A DNA stretch of 64,000 nt from Pyxidicoccus trucidator (GCF_010894435.1 NZ_JAAIXZ010000014.1:186001-250000), one strand, 5' to 3'; counted from the first letter of the stretch, positions 51,312-60,303 are shown. The notes: a model not told the origin generated them from the letters alone. Numbers and translations are program-made.

Positions 51312-52081
51312 GCGGCCCTCCCGCCGTTGCGCCGCTCGACGAGGGCCAGGAACACCGCCTCGAAGTTGGACGCCGCCACGCCGTGCTGGCGCGTCAGCTC
51401 CCGGGGGCCGCCCTCGGCGATGAGCTCACCCGCGTACAGCAGCCCCACGCGGTGGCAGCGCGCCGCCTCGTCCATGTACGGCGTGGACACCACCAGCGTC
51501 ATGCCGTCGTGGACCAGGGTGTAGAGCAGCTCCCACAGCTCGCGGCGGCTCACCGGGTCCACGCCGTTGGTGGGCTCGTCCAGCAGCAGCACGCGCGGCC
51601 GGTGGAGCAGGGCACACGCCAGCGCCAGCTTCTTGTACATGCCGCCCGACAGCGCGTCCGCCCGCCGCTCCGTGAAGCGTCCCAGCCGGGTGATGTCCAG
51701 CAGCCGCTCCCGCCGCTCGGCGAAGTCCTCCTTCGACAGGCCGAACAGGCGCGCGAAGAAGCGGAGGTTCTCATCCACGCTCAGGTCTCCGTAGAGCGTG
51801 TTCCGCTGCGGCACCAGGCCCAGTCCCTCTCGCACCTGGGTGCGGGGGTGGGTCGGGTCCTCGCCCAGCATCCGCACGTGGCCCGCGTCCGGGCGCAGCA
51901 GGCCCGACATCAGCCGGATGGCCGTCGTCTTCCCCGCGCCGTCCGGGCCCACCAGGCCGTATACCTCGCCCCGGGCTACCGCCAGCGACACGCCCCGCAG
52001 GGCCTGGGTGGCGCCGAAGCTCCGCCGGACGTCCTCGAGCGCGACGTCCGGGAGCGCGTCCCCTCCAGGCGCCGCGCCCAT
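51308..52081 (-). CDS. ABC transporter ATPase (first half of a YbhF-like pair)
   Basis: 257 aa from ATG 52081, chosen since it overlaps the TGA of the HlyD gene by one base; a longer open frame upstream is the HlyD gene read out of frame. Walker A GPDGAGKTT, Q-loop LVPQRNTLYGDLSVDENL, signature LSGGMYKKLALA, Walker B VLLLDEPTNGVDP and switch STPYMDEAARC (His replaced by Pro in this position). In E. coli the two nucleotide-binding domains are fused in YbhF; here they are split. Confidence 0.92.
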   Translation of the reverse strand: MGAAPGGDALPDVALEDVRRSFGATQALRGVSLAVARGEVYGLVGPDGAGKTTAIRLMSGLLRPDAGHVRMLGEDPTHPRTQVREGLGLVPQRNTLYGDLSVDENLRFFARLFGLSKEDFAERRERLLDITRLGRFTERRADALSGGMYKKLALACALLHRPRVLLLDEPTNGVDPVSRRELWELLYTLVHDGMTLVVSTPYMDEAARCHRVGLLYAGELIAEGGPRELTRQHGVAASNFEAVFLALVERRNGGRAA

Positions 52082-53142
52082 CACCGCTGCTCCGCGACGG
52101 CCCGCGTGGACGCGTCGCTCAGGGAGATTTCCACCGGCATGCCCGGGAGCAGCAGCCCGTCGGGCGCGTCGATGTGCACCTCGACGGGGTACACGAGCCG
52201 GTCCCTGTCGCTGCGCGTCTGCACGTTGCGAGGAGTGAAGGCCGCCTCGCGCGCCACGGTGACGACGCGGGCGGGGAAGGTGCGGTCCGGGTACGCGTCC
52301 GCGCGCACCGTGGCCTCCTGGCCGGGCCAGGCCGAGGCCAGCTCCGCGTTGGGCAGGTAGAAGGTGGCCTTGGGCCGGCGCGTGTCCACCAGCCGCGCCA
52401 CCACCGCGCCCGGCAGGGCCAGCTCGCCCGGCTCCAGCACCAGCGTCTCCACCGTGCCCGACATGGGCGCGTGCAGCTCGCACTCCGACACGGAGATGCG
52501 AGCGCGGCGCAGCGTGGCCTCGGCGGCCTCCACCGAGCGGCGGGCGGACTCGGCCTGCTGCTGGCTCGCGCGCTCCTGCTCCACGGCGGCGCGGGCCTGG
52601 CGCCCGGCGGCCGTGCTGGAGTGCCGGGCGGCGGTGAGCTGCTGCTCCAGCGACGCGGCCTGGGCGCGCGCGTGGTCCAGCGCCGCCTCCGTGGTCGCCG
52701 TCCCCAGCTTTTCCATACGGTCCGCCTGCCGCTGCGCGAGCCCCTGCTGGTCCGCCAGCGAGGCAATCTGCGCCTGGCTGCCGGTGGCCTGCGCGGCGAC
52801 GGCCTCGCTGTTGCGGCCGGCGGCCAGGGCGCCGGCCCGCGCCGCGTCCGCTTGCGCTCGGGCCATGGCCAGCCGTGCCTCCGTCTCCGCGAGGCCCGCC
52901 TCCTGCTCGGTGCAGTCCAGGGTGACGAGCAGCGCTCCCTTGTCCACCCGGGCGCCTTCCTCCACGTGCCGCGCCACCACGCGGGCGTTGATGCGGGCGC
53001 GCACATCCACCGCCGTACCCTCCACCACGCCCGAGCCCCCGGACGGCCCCTCCGCGGCCCGGCGGTCTCTCAGGATGCGGAAGCCCAGCAGGGCGCCGAG
53101 CGCGCCCACCAGGACCACGAACAACACGACGGCACGTCGCAT
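52081..53142 (-). CDS. HlyD/YbhG-type membrane-fusion protein
   Basis: 353 aa from ATG 53142 (GGGGAGAG). One N-terminal helix (RRAVVLFVVLVGALGALLGF), then a barrel-sandwich biotinyl-lipoyl-like domain (GSGVVEGTAVDVRARINARV, HAPMSGTVETLVLEPGEL), separated by a long alpha-hairpin with many Ala and Gln (about 90-200). The beta-domain ends near VEISLSD. It connects the inner-membrane ABC-2 exporter to the outer membrane. Gene order membrane-fusion protein, ATPase, ATPase, permease, permease matches ybhGFSR. Confidence 0.92.
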   Translation of the reverse strand: MRRAVVLFVVLVGALGALLGFRILRDRRAAEGPSGGSGVVEGTAVDVRARINARVVARHVEEGARVDKGALLVTLDCTEQEAGLAETEARLAMARAQADAARAGALAAGRNSEAVAAQATGSQAQIASLADQQGLAQRQADRMEKLGTATTEAALDHARAQAASLEQQLTAARHSSTAAGRQARAAVEQERASQQQAESARRSVEAAEATLRRARISVSECELHAPMSGTVETLVLEPGELALPGAVVARLVDTRRPKATFYLPNAELASAWPGQEATVRADAYPDRTFPARVVTVAREAAFTPRNVQTRSDRDRLVYPVEVHIDAPDGLLLPGMPVEISLSDASTRAVAEQR

Positions 53143-53598
53143 GAACTCTCCCCTCGAAGCCGCGGCACGTCGCGCGGTGACGGAAGGGGCCCATCGCAAG
53201 GGCCATGCCGTGCCCGCCCTCCGTCTGAGCAGGGGCCCGGGTGTCGGATGCCCACGCGTTGCCCCTGTCGGAAACCCGGCACCCCCGTCGGAAGGCCGGC
53301 GGGGGTCCGTCCGGCGCGCTCCCTTCCCCGGCTCACCTCCACCGGCCGGTGTCCCCCTCCGAAGGAAACCTGCACATGGACCGGGCGCGGGGCTGCTTCA
53401 TGAGAGGGAGCGGGTCTTTCGCTACCGCTTCTTCATGCTTCTTCACGGCCCGTGGCGAGGACGGCGTGGCACCTTGCGCTCGGCCTCTTCAGAGGAAGAA
53501 GGGTCACCCCGCTGATGGCCGGAGCCGGTGGCACCGTCATTGCTCAGCGAGTCGTGCGTCACATCCCGTGCGCACCCGAGGAAGGGGAAGACACCCCC
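53143..53598. other. intergenic region with no convincing gene
   Basis: 456 bp between the HlyD start and the small plus-strand gene. It presumably holds the promoter of the exporter operon. Short open frames on both strands lack ribosome sites or recognisable content. A short direct motif CCCCTGTCGGAA/CCCCCGTCGGAA occurs twice (about 53264 and 53282). Confidence 0.5.
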
Positions 53599-53838
53599 AT
53601 GCTGCTCGACATGTACCTGTTCTTCTGTCTGCCGTTCCCGACGCCGGTGCGCGCCGCTCCCAGGGCGTCGCCACGTCCACGGGGGGGCTCCGGACGAAGG
53701 GCGGCCTCCAACAACCGGGCGCCTTCCCGTCAGGGGGAGGGCGGGGGCGGGCAGGCCGGCAAGGGGACGGGCGGGAAGCGGCGCTCGGCACGCCCTGTGC
53801 TGAAGGTCATCGAAGGAGGCCGCGCGGGCGTACCATGA
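53599..53838 (+). CDS. small basic protein, uncharacterised
   Basis: 79 aa from ATG 53599, preceded by GAGGAAGGGG. MLLDMYLFFCLPFPTPV is followed by an Arg/Gly/Ser-rich, Lys-rich stretch and the C-terminal RPVLKVIEGGRAGVP, a tail seen on various short myxobacterial proteins. Whether it is translated is uncertain; the basic tail would fit nucleic-acid or membrane binding. It ends 31 bp before the histidine kinase. Confidence 0.4.
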   Translation: MLLDMYLFFCLPFPTPVRAAPRASPRPRGGSGRRAASNNRAPSRQGEGGGGQAGKGTGGKRRSARPVLKVIEGGRAGVP

Positions 53839-53868
53839 GCCGCGAGGCGTGAGTAGAAGGGGCGGTCC

Positions 53869-55212
53869 ATGGACTCGCGGACGCGGCGCAGCTTCGACGA
53901 CATCCAGCTCAAGCACATCAGCCGCATCTTCGGCCGCATGGTGGTGCTGCGCGCGTACGTGGGCGGCGTGCTGATGGTGGTCGTGGCGGGGATGGCGGCG
54001 ATGGACGCGGCGCCGTGGCGGCTGACCTGGCTGAGCGTGCAGGTGGCGGCCGCCCTCACGTTCTTCTTCTACGAGCTGCGCCGCTATCGCCGCGAGGGCG
54101 TCACGGCGCGCAGCGTGCCCATCAACATGCTGTTGGGCACGCTGTTCCAGCAGCTCCTGGTGACGGGGACGGGGGGGCTCGCCAGCCCGCTCCTACCGAT
54201 GGTCCTTCCCCTGGCCTTCGTGAGCGCTACCGTTCTGCCCCGGGTCTGGCACCTGCGGCTGTTCGCCGTGGAGCTCGCGGCGCTGACGTTGATGGCGGCC
54301 CCCCAGCTCGCGGGCTGGCTGCCCATGCTCCCACTTTCCTTCCTGGGAGAACCCTCCCGGCCCATGATGTTCGCCATCGCGGGGGCGATGCTCCTGTTCA
54401 TCCTCATGATCAACGCGGTGGGCGTCGCCGTCCGCACCACCTTCGATGACATGCTCGGCGACGCGCTCGCGCAGCGGGACGAGCTGCTGGCCACGCACCG
54501 CACGTACGCGCGCGCGCTGGAGGCCATGTCGGGCGAAATCGCCCATGAGCTGAAGAACCCGCTGGCCACCGTGAAGGGGCTCACCCAGCTCATGGTGCGC
54601 GAGGCCGGCCGGGCCCAGCCCACCGAGCGCCTGGAGGTCCTGTCGAGCGAGGTGGTGCGCATGCAGGGCATCCTGGAGGAGTTCCTCAACTTCTCCCGGC
54701 CCCTCGTCCCGCTGTCGGTGAGCGCGGTCGACCTGGCGGCGCTGTGCGACGAGGCGCTGGTGCTGCACGAGGGGCTCGCCGCCCAGGGTGACGTCCGGCT
54801 GGAGCGCGTGGGGCAGGGCCCGGTGAACGCGGTCTGCGACCCGCGCAAGGTGAAGCAGGTGGTGATGAACCTGCTCCACAACTCCATCGAGGCCAGCCCT
54901 CCGGGTGGACGGGTGGTGCTGGAGGTGGGCGCCACGCCCTCGGGCGAGGCACGGGTGTCCGTGATTGACCAGGGGCCGGGCCTGCCGCCGCAGGTGGCCG
55001 GGCGTGCCTTCGAGGCTGGCGTCACCACCAAGGCCAAGGGCTCCGGGCTGGGGCTGACGGTGGCACGCGCGCTGGCGCGCCAGCACGGCGGAGACGTCAC
55101 CCTGGAGAACGGAACGAAGGGCGGGTGTGTGGCGGAGCTGGTGCTGCCCCGGGAGCTGTCCGCGGAGACGCTGGCGCCCGTGCGCTCGCGCGAGGTGGCC
55201 CATGCCGGTTGA
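53869..55212 (+). CDS. membrane histidine kinase
   Basis: 447 aa. N-terminal half has six hydrophobic helices (for example GGVLMVVVAGMAAMDA and MFAIAGAMLLFILMINAVG) with no extracytoplasmic domain. HisKA with His in MSGEIAHELKNPLATVKGL, then HATPase_c: N-box VVMNLLHNSIEASPPGG, DQGPGLPPQVA and KGSGLGLTVARALA. The short-loop sensor resembles NtrY- or multi-pass NtrB-like kinases. The 11-bp overlap with the downstream sigma-54 activator marks a cognate pair. Confidence 0.93.
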   Translation: MDSRTRRSFDDIQLKHISRIFGRMVVLRAYVGGVLMVVVAGMAAMDAAPWRLTWLSVQVAAALTFFFYELRRYRREGVTARSVPINMLLGTLFQQLLVTGTGGLASPLLPMVLPLAFVSATVLPRVWHLRLFAVELAALTLMAAPQLAGWLPMLPLSFLGEPSRPMMFAIAGAMLLFILMINAVGVAVRTTFDDMLGDALAQRDELLATHRTYARALEAMSGEIAHELKNPLATVKGLTQLMVREAGRAQPTERLEVLSSEVVRMQGILEEFLNFSRPLVPLSVSAVDLAALCDEALVLHEGLAAQGDVRLERVGQGPVNAVCDPRKVKQVVMNLLHNSIEASPPGGRVVLEVGATPSGEARVSVIDQGPGLPPQVAGRAFEAGVTTKAKGSGLGLTVARALARQHGGDVTLENGTKGGCVAELVLPRELSAETLAPVRSREVAHAG

Positions 55213-56656
55213 GCCTGACGCCGCGCGGGAGTCCCTCGCCGTGCTGGTGGTGGATGACGACGCCGGGGTGCGCTTCACGCTGCGCGAGACGCTCCGGAGC
55301 CTGCCGGGCGTCACGGTGGACGTGGCCGAGGACGGCGAGGTGGCGCTGACGAAGCTGGCGGCGCGGCCGTACGAGCTGGTCATCACCGACCTGCGCATGC
55401 CTCGCGTCGACGGAATGGAGCTGGTGAGGCGGCTGCACGGGCAACCCCGGGCGCCGCGGGTCATCGTCGTCACCGCGCATGGCTCGGAGCGCTTCGCGGT
55501 GGAGGCGGTGAAGGCGGGGGCCTACGACTACTTCCGCAAGCCCTTCGACGTGGACGAGCTGCTGGCCGTGGTCACCCGCGCGCTGGAGGCGGTGCGGCTG
55601 CGGGACGAGAACGAGCGGCTCGCGGGCGAGCTGAACCTGTCCCGCTCGCTGGTGTTCGTCTCGGAGCCCATGAGGCGCCTGGCGCAGCTCGTCCAGCGCG
55701 CGGGCTCGCGGGACGTGACGGTGCTGATTACGGGCGAGAGCGGCACGGGCAAGGAGCGGGTGGCGGAGGCGCTGGTGCGGGCCTCGCCGCGCGCGGACCG
55801 GCCCTACCTGCGCTTCAACTGCGCGGCGCTCACGGAGGAGCTGGCGGAGGCGGAGCTGTTCGGCCATTCCAAGGGGGCGTTCACCGGCGCCCACCGCGTG
55901 CGGCAGGGCCTCTTCCGCGAGGCGGACGGCGGCACGCTGCTGCTGGACGAGGTGGGAGAGCTGGCCCCGCCGCTCCAGGCCAAGCTGCTGCGCGTGCTGC
56001 AGGAAGGCGAGGTGCGGCCCGTGGGTGAGGACCGGCCCGTCAAGGTGGACGTGCGAATCCTCGCGGCCACGCACAGGGACTTGCGCCGCCGGGCCGCGGA
56101 GGGAACGTTCCGCGAGGACCTCTACTACCGCCTCAACGTGGTGCAGCTCCGGGTGCCGCCGCTGCGCGAGCGCCCCGAGGACATCCCCGTCCTGGCCCGC
56201 ATGTTCCTGGACCGCTTCGCCGGCCGCTTCCACACCGGGCCCCTCAAGGTGCCCGAGGGCTTCTTCGACACGCTCCGCGCCCTCCCGTGGCCGGGCAACG
56301 TGCGCGAGCTGGAGAACTCGCTGGAGAGCCTCGTGGCCCTCTCCAGCGAAGGGGAGCTGGACCTGGGCCTGCTGCCCGTAGCCGACGCGCCGGCCCCTGG
56401 CACCACGGAAGGGGGGAGCCCGGCGGGAGGCTTCGCCCTGAATGCGGGCTCCGGTGGCGAGGCACAGGACGGCGCGCCCGGCGCCGGGCTCAAGGAGCGC
56501 GTGGAGGCGTACGAGCGGGGCCTCATCCTGGATGCGCTGCGCCTCGCCGGGGGCAACCGGAGCGAGGCCTCGCGGCGGCTGGGCATCGGCCGGGCCACGC
56601 TGCACGACAAGCTGCGCAAGTACGGGCTGGACGGGGCTCCGGACGAGGGCGGGTAG
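55202..56656 (+). CDS. NtrC-family sigma-54-dependent response regulator
   Basis: 484 aa from ATG 55202, overlapping the kinase stop by 11 bp. Receiver (VVDDDAGVRFTL, Asp in LVITDLRMPRVDG, Lys in YDYFRKPFDV), AAA+ domain with Walker A GESGTGKE, the sigma-54-contacting GAFTGA loop (KGAFTGAHR), Walker B GGTLLLDEVGEL and the arginine region LYYRLNVVQLRVPPLRERPED; then a Fis-type helix-turn-helix (NRSEASRRLGIGRATLHDKLRKYGL). A variable Ala/Gly/Pro linker joins the last two. It activates transcription from sigma-54 promoters on phosphorylation. Target genes unknown. Confidence 0.95.
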   Translation: MPVEPDAARESLAVLVVDDDAGVRFTLRETLRSLPGVTVDVAEDGEVALTKLAARPYELVITDLRMPRVDGMELVRRLHGQPRAPRVIVVTAHGSERFAVEAVKAGAYDYFRKPFDVDELLAVVTRALEAVRLRDENERLAGELNLSRSLVFVSEPMRRLAQLVQRAGSRDVTVLITGESGTGKERVAEALVRASPRADRPYLRFNCAALTEELAEAELFGHSKGAFTGAHRVRQGLFREADGGTLLLDEVGELAPPLQAKLLRVLQEGEVRPVGEDRPVKVDVRILAATHRDLRRRAAEGTFREDLYYRLNVVQLRVPPLRERPEDIPVLARMFLDRFAGRFHTGPLKVPEGFFDTLRALPWPGNVRELENSLESLVALSSEGELDLGLLPVADAPAPGTTEGGSPAGGFALNAGSGGEAQDGAPGAGLKERVEAYERGLILDALRLAGGNRSEASRRLGIGRATLHDKLRKYGLDGAPDEGG

Positions 56657-56736
56657 GGCGCCCGGCGTGGGCAGGCCCGCGCGCCCCGTGAAGTGTCGTC
56701 TTCCCGGCAACGCGCCGGGGTTGTCGTCGGTGGGGG

Positions 56737-57318
56737 ATGCTGGAAGCGGCGCGGATCCGGTCATCCTTGCGCGGAGTGCCCGCGCCCATCCGTTCGAGAC
56801 CCGTGCCCGAGACAACGTCCCCACGCCCCTCCTCCGCGCAGGTGAGCATCCTGCTCGTCGACGACCTTCCCGCGAACCTGTTCGCGCTGGAGTGCATCCT
56901 CGCCCCCACGGGGTACCGGCTGGTCCGCGCCGCCTCCGGACAGGAGGCACTCCGCCGCGTGCTGGACGAGGACTTCGCGGCCATCCTCCTGGACCTGCGC
57001 CTGGGGGACATGACGGGCGCCGAGGTGCTGTCGCTGCTGCGCGAGCGGGAGCGCAGCCGACGCATCCCCGTCATGCTCCTCTCCGGCGTGGACGGAGACG
57101 ACCCGGGGCTGCAGGCGGCCTTTGCCAGAGGCGCGGTGGACTACCTGCGCAAGCCCCTGGATTCCGAGGTGCTGCGCGCGAAGGTGGCCCTGCTCGTGGA
57201 GCTGTCCCAAACCCGGGAAGCCCTGCGGCGGCAGGAGCAACGTGTGCGCGAGCTCACCTCCCAGCTCCAAGAGGCCCGACGCGAGCTCCAGTCTTCGAAG
57301 GGACTGCCTCCGGAGTGA
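56737..57318 (+). CDS. receiver-domain protein with coiled-coil tail
   Basis: 193 aa. Receiver domain at residues 36-155: acidic pair in ILLVDDLPANLFALE, phospho-acceptor in AAILLDLRLGDMTG, Lys in VDYLRKPLDSEV. Residues 158-193 form an amphipathic coil (LSQTREALRRQEQRVRELTS). It has no output domain, so it works as a diguanylate-like adaptor or in a phosphorelay. ATG 56737 gives a 35-residue extension; a GTG at 56800 is an alternative start. 80 bp after the NtrC gene. Confidence 0.85.
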   Translation: MLEAARIRSSLRGVPAPIRSRPVPETTSPRPSSAQVSILLVDDLPANLFALECILAPTGYRLVRAASGQEALRRVLDEDFAAILLDLRLGDMTGAEVLSLLRERERSRRIPVMLLSGVDGDDPGLQAAFARGAVDYLRKPLDSEVLRAKVALLVELSQTREALRRQEQRVRELTSQLQEARRELQSSKGLPPE

Positions 57319-57459
57319 GCCGCACGGCGCGCCGCGCCGCGCGGTTTCACGGAGTCGGGAACAAACGTCCGGGTCGGGGGTTTCGGGGCGCCACGGAGCC
57401 GGAGCTTCCGGCGCCGCACAGGTTCCCCCAGAATGTCGCCCTCTCCCCCAGGAGCGTGC

Positions 57460-59397
57460 ATGCACTCCGTGTCCCGCAGCCTCGCGGCACTCCTGCTGTT
57501 CTCCTTCGCCGGCCCGGCGCTGGCGCAGACGGCAGCCCCGGCCCCGAAGGCGCCCTACGGTTGGTCCTCCGAGCGCGCCGAGCGCGTCCGCTCGCGCTTC
57601 ACCAAGTTCGAGTACCGCATCCCCATGCGGGACGGCACGCGGCTGTTCACCGCGGTCTACGTCCCGGTCGACGCGGCCCCGGGCAAGCGCTACCCCATCC
57701 TCATGGTGCGCACGCCCTACACCGTGGCGCCGTACGGGACGGACCGGTACCCGAGCGCGCTGGCGCCCACCGAGGCCTTCGAGAAGGAGGGCTTCATCTT
57801 CGTGTTCCAGGACGTGCGCGGCCGCCACATGTCCGAGGGCGAGTTCGTCAACGTGCGCCCGCACAACCCGAAGAAGGCCGGGCCGAAGGACATCGACGAG
57901 AGCACCGACACGTTCGACACCATCGACTGGCTGGTGAAGCGCGTGCCGAACAACAACGGCCGCGTGGGGCAGTGGGGCATCTCCTATCCCGGCTTCTACA
58001 CGTCCGCGGGCGCCATCGACTCGCACCCGGCGCTCAAGGCGGTGTCTCCCCAGGCTCCCATCGCGGACTGGTTCTGGGACGACATGCACCGGCACGGGGC
58101 CTTCAACCTGTCGCTCGCGTTCAACTTCTTCTCGGTGTTCGGCCAGCCCCGCCCGCAGCCCACGGACGCGGAGGAGTGGTCGCCGTATGACCTGGGCACG
58201 CCGGATGCCTACGACTTCTTCCTGGACCTGGGGCCGCTGCGCAACGCGGATACGAAGCACCTCAAGGGCGAGGTCTCCTTCTGGAAGGACGTTGTCGCGC
58301 ACCCCAACTACGACGGCTTCTGGCAGGCGCGGAACTTGTTGCCGCACCTGAAGAACATCAAGGCGGCGGTGCTGACGGTGGGCGGCTGGTACGACACGGA
58401 GGACCTGTACGGGCCCCTGCGCACCTACGCGGCGATTGAGAAGCAGAACCCGGGCACGGCCAACACGCTCATCATGGGCCCGTGGCGGCACGGGGGCTGG
58501 CAGGGCACGGACGGCTCGGAGCTGGGCAACGCGGAGTTCGGCTTCAAGACGAGCGAGACGTACCAGGAGCTGGCGCTGACGTTCTTCAAGCACCACCTCA
58601 AGGGCGGGGACAAGCCGGACCTGGCGGAGGCGCTGATGTTCGAGACGGGCGCCAACCGCTGGCGGCGCTTCGACACGTGGCCTCCCAAGGGGCTGCGCGA
58701 GACGCGGCTCTACTTCCAGCCGAAGGGCGGCCTGACGTTCAAGGCGCCCACGGGCGCGGCGGCGTCCTTCGCCGAGTACGTGAGCGACCCGGCCAAGCCG
58801 GTGCCGTACACGCAGGAGGTGACGGCGGGCTGGAGCAAGGACTACATGACGGAGGACCAGCGCTTCGCGTCGCGCCGGCCGGACGTGCTGGTGTTCGAGA
58901 CGGAGCCGCTGGAACGGGACATGACGGTGGCTGGCCCGCTGGAGGCGGAGCTGTGGGTGTCTACCACCGGCACGGACGCGGACTGGGTGGTGAAGCTGGT
59001 GGACGTGAATCCGGGCAAGCCGCGCGGGTGGAAGAAGGGCGACGCCGAGAAGGGGCTGAAGAACCGCGGCGCCCAGCAGACGCTGGTGCGCGGCGAGCCG
59101 TTCCGCGGTCGCTTCCGGGACAGCTACAGCGAGCCGAAGCCCTTCAAGCCGGGCGAGGTGACGAAGGTGCGCTTCGTCATCAACGACGTGTTCCACACCT
59201 TCCAGCGCGGGCACAAGGTGATGATCCACGTCCAGTCGAGCTGGTTCCCGTTCATCGACCGCAACCCGCAGACCTTCGTCCCCAACATCTTCGACGCGAA
59301 GGACGAGGACTTCACCCGGGCGTTCCACCGCGTCTACCACTCGGCGGCGCACCCCAGCGCCATCAAGGTCGGCGTGCTGCCCTCGGCGGACGAGTAG
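57460..59397 (+). CDS. secreted CocE/NonD-family hydrolase
   Basis: 645 aa from ATG 57460 (AGGAG 7 nt upstream), giving signal peptide HSVSRSLAALLLFSFAGPALA. N-terminal alpha/beta-hydrolase domain with nucleophile Ser175 in GQWGISYPGFYTSAG, Asp/His in AVLTVGGWYDTEDLYG and IMGPWRHGGWQG, then the C-terminal jelly-roll domain (about 420-640, ending FQRGHKVMIHVQSSWFP). The family includes cocaine esterase, glutaryl-7-ACA acylase and Xaa-Pro dipeptidyl peptidase; this member's signal peptide points to periplasmic or extracellular esters or amides. Confidence 0.93.
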   Translation: MHSVSRSLAALLLFSFAGPALAQTAAPAPKAPYGWSSERAERVRSRFTKFEYRIPMRDGTRLFTAVYVPVDAAPGKRYPILMVRTPYTVAPYGTDRYPSALAPTEAFEKEGFIFVFQDVRGRHMSEGEFVNVRPHNPKKAGPKDIDESTDTFDTIDWLVKRVPNNNGRVGQWGISYPGFYTSAGAIDSHPALKAVSPQAPIADWFWDDMHRHGAFNLSLAFNFFSVFGQPRPQPTDAEEWSPYDLGTPDAYDFFLDLGPLRNADTKHLKGEVSFWKDVVAHPNYDGFWQARNLLPHLKNIKAAVLTVGGWYDTEDLYGPLRTYAAIEKQNPGTANTLIMGPWRHGGWQGTDGSELGNAEFGFKTSETYQELALTFFKHHLKGGDKPDLAEALMFETGANRWRRFDTWPPKGLRETRLYFQPKGGLTFKAPTGAAASFAEYVSDPAKPVPYTQEVTAGWSKDYMTEDQRFASRRPDVLVFETEPLERDMTVAGPLEAELWVSTTGTDADWVVKLVDVNPGKPRGWKKGDAEKGLKNRGAQQTLVRGEPFRGRFRDSYSEPKPFKPGEVTKVRFVINDVFHTFQRGHKVMIHVQSSWFPFIDRNPQTFVPNIFDAKDEDFTRAFHRVYHSAAHPSAIKVGVLPSADE

Positions 59398-59414
59398 GGC
59401 GCACTGGCGAGGGC

Positions 59415-59444
59415 CAGGCTGGAGGCGAGGAGTCCTCCAGCCTG
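59415..59444 (+). terminator. hairpin terminator of the hydrolase gene
   Basis: A perfect 10-bp stem (AGGCTGGAGG at 59416-59425 with CCTCCAGCCT at 59434-59443, plus one flanking C-G pair) with an 8-nt loop follows the hydrolase stop by about 18 bp. No T-tract, as is common in high-GC genomes. Confidence 0.55.
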
Positions 59445-59527
59445 TCGCCCGCTGTGCTCAGATACGCCCCTCGAAGATTCCGGCCCCGTACTGGTTCCCC
59501 CAAACCCAGGTGCAGCGAGGGATCATC

Positions 59528-59896
59528 ATGCGGCAAGCAAGACTGCGCTCGTGGTCAATTGGGCTGGCGGTGGTTCTGCCGCTACTCATGGCAAGCCAGG
59601 GACGGGCGCAGCCTGTAATGGAACGCCAAGTTGGAGTGGCCGAACCCGCGATTGGACGAGCGCGAGGAACCGGGGAGCCGTGGGGGCTTCCCTCGGAGGT
59701 TCCTGGACTCGCGGGCAAAGGGGGAAAGCAGAACTTCGAGAACGAGTTCGTGAGGAACGCACAGAAGCAATCGGATCCCTGTGCATGGTTGGCCGAGAAA
59801 TACCGCGGTGCCACCAGCTCGCAGGAGCAGATGAAGATTCAATTGGCACAGAAGGTCTTGGACTGCCGGAACAAGCTGAAGCGCAAGAACTCGTGA
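59528..59896 (+). CDS. small secreted protein with polymorphic-toxin-like C-terminal domain
   Basis: 122 aa from ATG 59528 (AGGGA upstream); an in-frame ATG at 59510 is less well placed. Signal peptide (WSIGLAVVLPLLMASQGRAQ), a Gly/Pro linker, then FENEFVRNAQKQSDPCAWLA and QLAQKVLDCRNKLKRK. The NE-x(2)-R...DPC-x-L...AQK-x-L-x-CRN spacing resembles small C-terminal domains of Rhs/polymorphic toxins. Composition is less GC-rich than neighbours. Toxin identity is a hypothesis from recall; no catalytic activity is known to me. Confidence 0.55.
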   Translation: MRQARLRSWSIGLAVVLPLLMASQGRAQPVMERQVGVAEPAIGRARGTGEPWGLPSEVPGLAGKGGKQNFENEFVRNAQKQSDPCAWLAEKYRGATSSQEQMKIQLAQKVLDCRNKLKRKNS

Positions 59897-59910
59897 GGCG
59901 GTGAACCCGT

Positions 59911-60303
59911 ATGCCCTGGTATGCCGCGAGCGTGATCCAGTACGTCGAGCTGATCAACGAGCCCCAAGAAGAGTACTCCGTCTGGGAGAACGTATATCTC
60001 TTCCACGCGGTAGACTTGGCCTCGGCGAAGACGATGGCGGAGACGCACGGGCGCGAAGCGAGTGCTGCCTCCAGTGACGGCTTCACCGTGGACGCCAAGC
60101 CCGCCCGGCTCGTCTTCGGTGGCGTGCGCAAGCTTCTCTCCTGCGCACCCAGCCCTTTCCCTTTTCGGCCGGGCGGCTCCTCGGACGTCGAGGAGATCAC
60201 GAGCGGTGTGGAAGCGACGTACTCGTCCTTCACGGTGGCCAGTAAGACGGACCTGGATGCGCTGATTAACGGCGCTCCCGTACGCGTACTGTACGAGGAG
60301 TGA
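59911..60303 (+). CDS. DUF4288 protein, possible immunity protein
   Basis: 130 aa, 14 bp after the previous gene. The DUF4288 pattern is clear: MPWYAASVIQYVELINEPQE near the start, VWENVYLFHAVDLASAKTMA and a C-terminal strand TDLDALINGAPVRVLYEE. No signal peptide, so cytoplasmic. DUF4288 proteins often lie next to toxin-domain genes, which supports the immunity idea; this is inferred from the neighbour. Composition again less GC-rich, consistent with joint transfer. Confidence 0.75.
   Translation: MPWYAASVIQYVELINEPQEEYSVWENVYLFHAVDLASAKTMAETHGREASAASSDGFTVDAKPARLVFGGVRKLLSCAPSPFPFRPGGSSDVEEITSGVEATYSSFTVASKTDLDALINGAPVRVLYEE

Noticed and set aside
53443..53916. A 157-codon minus-strand frame across the kinase upstream region
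   Set aside because: Pro/Arg-rich low-complexity sequence that overlaps the kinase start; no support.
56761..59352. An 863-codon minus-strand frame opposite the receiver and CocE genes
   Set aside because: Repetitive Arg/Val/Leu/His composition; the CocE gene on the plus strand has a full catalytic site.
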